Origin: UTCHB3 sp008363265
GTDB lineage: Bacteria; Bacteroidota; Ignavibacteria; Ignavibacteriales; Ignavibacteriaceae
Direction of reading: 5' to 3'
NCBI GenBank assembly: GCA_045863055.1
Contig: BTUW01000007.1
Location: forward strand, 85,353 to 149,352
DNA: 64,000 nt
The translations under genes and the position numbers were made by a program. Of the stretch, positions 61,599-64,000 are shown piece by piece. The notes under the pieces were generated by a model. It ran no database searches. It saw only the letters and a program-made list of their open reading frames with translations, and was not told the DNA's origin. Position 1 is the stretch's first letter, and each line of letters opens with the position of its first letter.

Positions 61599-63056
61599 TT
61601 ATTCGGGTACGATGCGCCAGAACGGGTTGGCTTTTGCTTTGTAAATGAATGCGTAATGGAGGAAGTGCTTTATCCAGTGGCCGGCGAGCCCGATCTCTCC
61701 CGTTGTGTATCCGAGCTCGCGCCCTGATTCGGGGTATTTATTGAAGTCGGGGATTATAGGATACATTGTCATAGAGACTGCAGTTCCTTTGAAGAATCCG
61801 GCACCGGCAGATGCAATGCATGCGGCACCCATGTGGGCGAGAGAGGCTTCGCGTGTTGGTTTGTCGGCTTTTCCTTTAATCATGTCCACAATATTATACG
61901 CAACCTGACGGGCCATAACTCCCGACGGCATTCCGGTGCGGGGAGGTGTCGGGAAGATCGGTGTTCCGTTAGGGCTTGACATCGGTTTTGATATGGCGTG
62001 AGGCGGTGCGAAGGCTATACCCACGGCAAAGATGTTCTTGTACTTGGGCGACTGATAAGTTTTCGGCCAGTCTTCCGGTGACCAATCCTCATATTTTGAT
62101 TTTGAATAGTCTCCGTCAACTTTCATGAAACCATTCGGTGCGAAGAGATCTGAGGTGATATCCTCACCGGTTTTATTGAAAGCCTTCAGACCAACTCCGG
62201 AAAAGGGTGGGAGAAGCATGGCGAAGTCGAAGTTCTCTTCGTGGATCTCTCCTTCAAGGTTTTCGTACTGTATCTTATCGGGTTGCACTTCCTTTACATG
62301 AGCGCGAGTGATCCATCGAATGCCCCTTTCGGTGTAGAGCGATTCAGTGAAAACGCGGGAGTGGGTTATGTAGCCGCCCCGTTTGATGTGCATACCGCCG
62401 ATTCCGAAGTCGCCAAGTTCCTGTTCGTTGGAAATCCAGGTTATCCCGGCCTTGTCGCGGACGCCTCTGCGGCGAAGTTCATATTCTATATTAAAGAGGT
62501 ACTCGAATGCTGCGCCCTGACAGGTGCAGTTTCCGTGGCCGGTTCCGATCAATAGCTTTTGCTTTTCGCCCCGCTTCATTTTCTCTGTTATCACATCGAG
62601 GGCATCGGAGGTTTGTTTCGCGTGTCCTGCAGTGCATACCGAGAGTGAGTTCTTATCGGGACCGAGGCCTTCGGTTGCTTCGAACTTGAGCTTTGGGCCG
62701 GTGGCGTTGATAAGATAATCGTATGTGATCTTCTCCGTTTTTCCCTCCATGCCAGTTTTCGTGTACTCAAGTGTAACGAAAGGAAGCGGGGAAGTGGCGT
62801 CACCTTCGGGGTGGATCGAGAGGGCTTTGGCCTGGTGAAATATGATCCCGGTCTTTTTATAGACGGGTTCCAAAGGGAATGTAACCTGATCGGTTGTCAT
62901 CACTCCAACCCCAACCCAGATGTTTGAGGGGATCCAGTTCCACTTTGAATTGGGGGTTACAACTACTACCTCATGGGAGGAACCTAATTTTTTGCGGGCG
63001 TGCATTGCGGCGGTCTGTCCGGCTATGCCGCCTCCGAGTATCAAAAGACGGGACAT
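61599..63056 (-). CDS. Sulfide:quinone oxidoreductase family flavoprotein
   Basis: The start is the ATG at 63056 (MSRLLILGGGIAGQTAAMHA), which gives the FAD-binding GxGxxG directly; the frame extends 20 codons further upstream. The protein of about 485 residues shows a second dinucleotide motif (TYDYLINATGPKLKFE), a Cys pair HGNCTCQGAAFEYLF, GDYSKSKYEDWSPEDWP, IFAVGIAFAPPHAISKPM and a C-terminal amphipathic region. These match the SQR family, which oxidises sulfide and passes electrons to quinone at the membrane. Whether the substrate is sulfide cannot be settled from sequence; related flavoproteins act on other donors. A 48-residue gene is coupled downstream. Confidence 0.8.
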   Translation of the reverse strand: MSRLLILGGGIAGQTAAMHARKKLGSSHEVVVVTPNSKWNWIPSNIWVGVGVMTTDQVTFPLEPVYKKTGIIFHQAKALSIHPEGDATSPLPFVTLEYTKTGMEGKTEKITYDYLINATGPKLKFEATEGLGPDKNSLSVCTAGHAKQTSDALDVITEKMKRGEKQKLLIGTGHGNCTCQGAAFEYLFNIEYELRRRGVRDKAGITWISNEQELGDFGIGGMHIKRGGYITHSRVFTESLYTERGIRWITRAHVKEVQPDKIQYENLEGEIHEENFDFAMLLPPFSGVGLKAFNKTGEDITSDLFAPNGFMKVDGDYSKSKYEDWSPEDWPKTYQSPKYKNIFAVGIAFAPPHAISKPMSSPNGTPIFPTPPRTGMPSGVMARQVAYNIVDMIKGKADKPTREASLAHMGAACIASAGAGFFKGTAVSMTMYPIIPDFNKYPESGRELGYTTGEIGLAGHWIKHFLHYAFIYKAKANPFWRIVPE

Positions 63057-63628
63057 GGTGTGCCTGTAAATAGTGAGTTCAAGAACGGAAATTACGAAAA
63101 AATGAATTCTGCGCAATACCAGGTATACGGCTTAAAAAAAGACAATAATGGAAGAAAATATCGAAAGAATAGAAAAAACTAAAAAATAATGTTTAAATAA
63201 TTTGGAAATTTGGAAGAAAACCCTTTAATTAGTGGCTCAAAATTTTTGAATTCTGAACGTTCTTTACTTACTGAATATGCAAGCCCGGGAATAAAAACCG
63301 GGAAATGGTAAAAAAAATTAATTTTTTTTAATTTACCACTTGCACAGGATTTGAAAAAGTATTAAGTTTGAAGACTGTTTAATTTTGAGTTCTTTAACAA
63401 AATGAACGACGCTTGAAACGAGCGGGACTTGCGGAGAGAAAACGCAAGAAAAGTTTTGAAAAAATTTTTTCAAACACTTGACTTGAATAGAAACTTTTTC
63501 GTAAGTTAGAAGCCCGTTTCTGAAAAATTAAGCAACGGAAAAAATTGTTCTTTTACATAGTGGATGCATCTGGCCGAAGTCAGATGATAAGATGACAAAA
63601 ACTGTTATAAAGGCTTACAATCAATTTA
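63057..63628 (+). promoter_or_regulatory. Leader of the rRNA operon
   Basis: This 572-base AT-rich region lies upstream of 16S rRNA. It contains inverted repeats TGGTAAA/TTTACCA (63306-63338) and CCCGG/CCGGG near 63,285-63,303, and two boxA-like sites: TTCTTTAACA (63390-63399) and TGTTCTTTTACA (63546-63557). A GAAAAAATTTTTTC palindrome near 63,458-63,471 precedes a likely promoter at 63,478. No gene is seen. Confidence 0.6.
63478..63507 (+). promoter_or_regulatory. Likely rRNA promoter
   Basis: TTGACT (63478-63483) is followed after 18 bases by TAAGTTAG (from 63502), which fits both a weak -10 and the Bacteroidota TAnnTTTG pattern. A symmetric A/T palindrome sits immediately upstream as a possible UP element. 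The second boxA-like site lies about 40 bases downstream. Confidence 0.5.

Positions 63629-64000
<372 letters not shown>

Noticed and set aside
61444..61644. 66-codon plus-strand frame after the NarL-type regulator
   Set aside because: Lies opposite the 48-residue gene, which has an RBS coupled to the SQR-like stop; the plus-strand frame has no such support.

Overview
The window looks like a chromosomal segment from the Bacteroidota/Chlorobi superphylum, most likely an Ignavibacteria-type bacterium. Three large secreted proteins end in a type IX secretion (T9SS) sorting domain carrying the QNFPNPFNP or QNYPNPFNP signature. The last 370 bases are the 5' end of a 16S rRNA gene. The housekeeping genes (DivIVA, a eukaryote-like IleRS, a Bacteroidota-type AMP nucleosidase) fit that assignment. 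Clear Shine-Dalgarno sites (AAGGAG) precede many genes, although some genes lack one.

Layout. 1-9,900 is an AT-rich accessory region. It holds a T9SS-secreted lipase-like protein (cut by the window edge), a complete IS3-family element (3823-5216) that has replaced part of a formylglycine-generating-enzyme-like (FGE-like) gene, a PEGA/FGE-like protein, a YD-repeat-like lipoprotein and a possible decayed insertion sequence. 10,000-32,336 is a compact housekeeping block: AMP nucleosidase, a LytS/LytTR two-component pair, a giant alpha-2-macroglobulin, RlpA, a T9SS-secreted endonuclease I, phosphate acetyltransferase, then a long co-directional run yggS-divIVA-punA-membrane coiled-coil gene-ileS-dksA-lspA-rluD, followed by cysS and a YgjP-like metallopeptidase gene. 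32,800-40,530 is one 2,576-residue T9SS protein with a lipase-like head and exact 588-bp tandem repeats. 40,675-57,371 is a second AT-rich accessory island of lipoproteins, zinc-ribbon membrane proteins and paralogous gene pairs in various states of decay. 57,489-61,437 is a reg-prop sensor kinase with a NarL-type regulator. 61,441-63,056 is a sulfide:quinone oxidoreductase-like gene with a 48-residue satellite gene. The window ends in an rRNA operon leader and 16S rRNA.

The most interesting system is a small RiPP (ribosomally made, post-translationally modified peptide) locus at 44,912-47,961. A 45-residue precursor with a Cys-rich tail is followed by a stem-loop, then a TIM-barrel protein faintly resembling U32 peptidases, a radical SAM/SPASM enzyme with a fused PqqD-type recognition domain, and a GNAT-like acyltransferase. 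The last three overlap head to tail. I do not recognise this gene combination as a described class. Other unexpected points are an apparent AUU start codon for lspA, an insertion sequence that removed about 75 codons of its target, and several short genes supported by ribosome binding sites.
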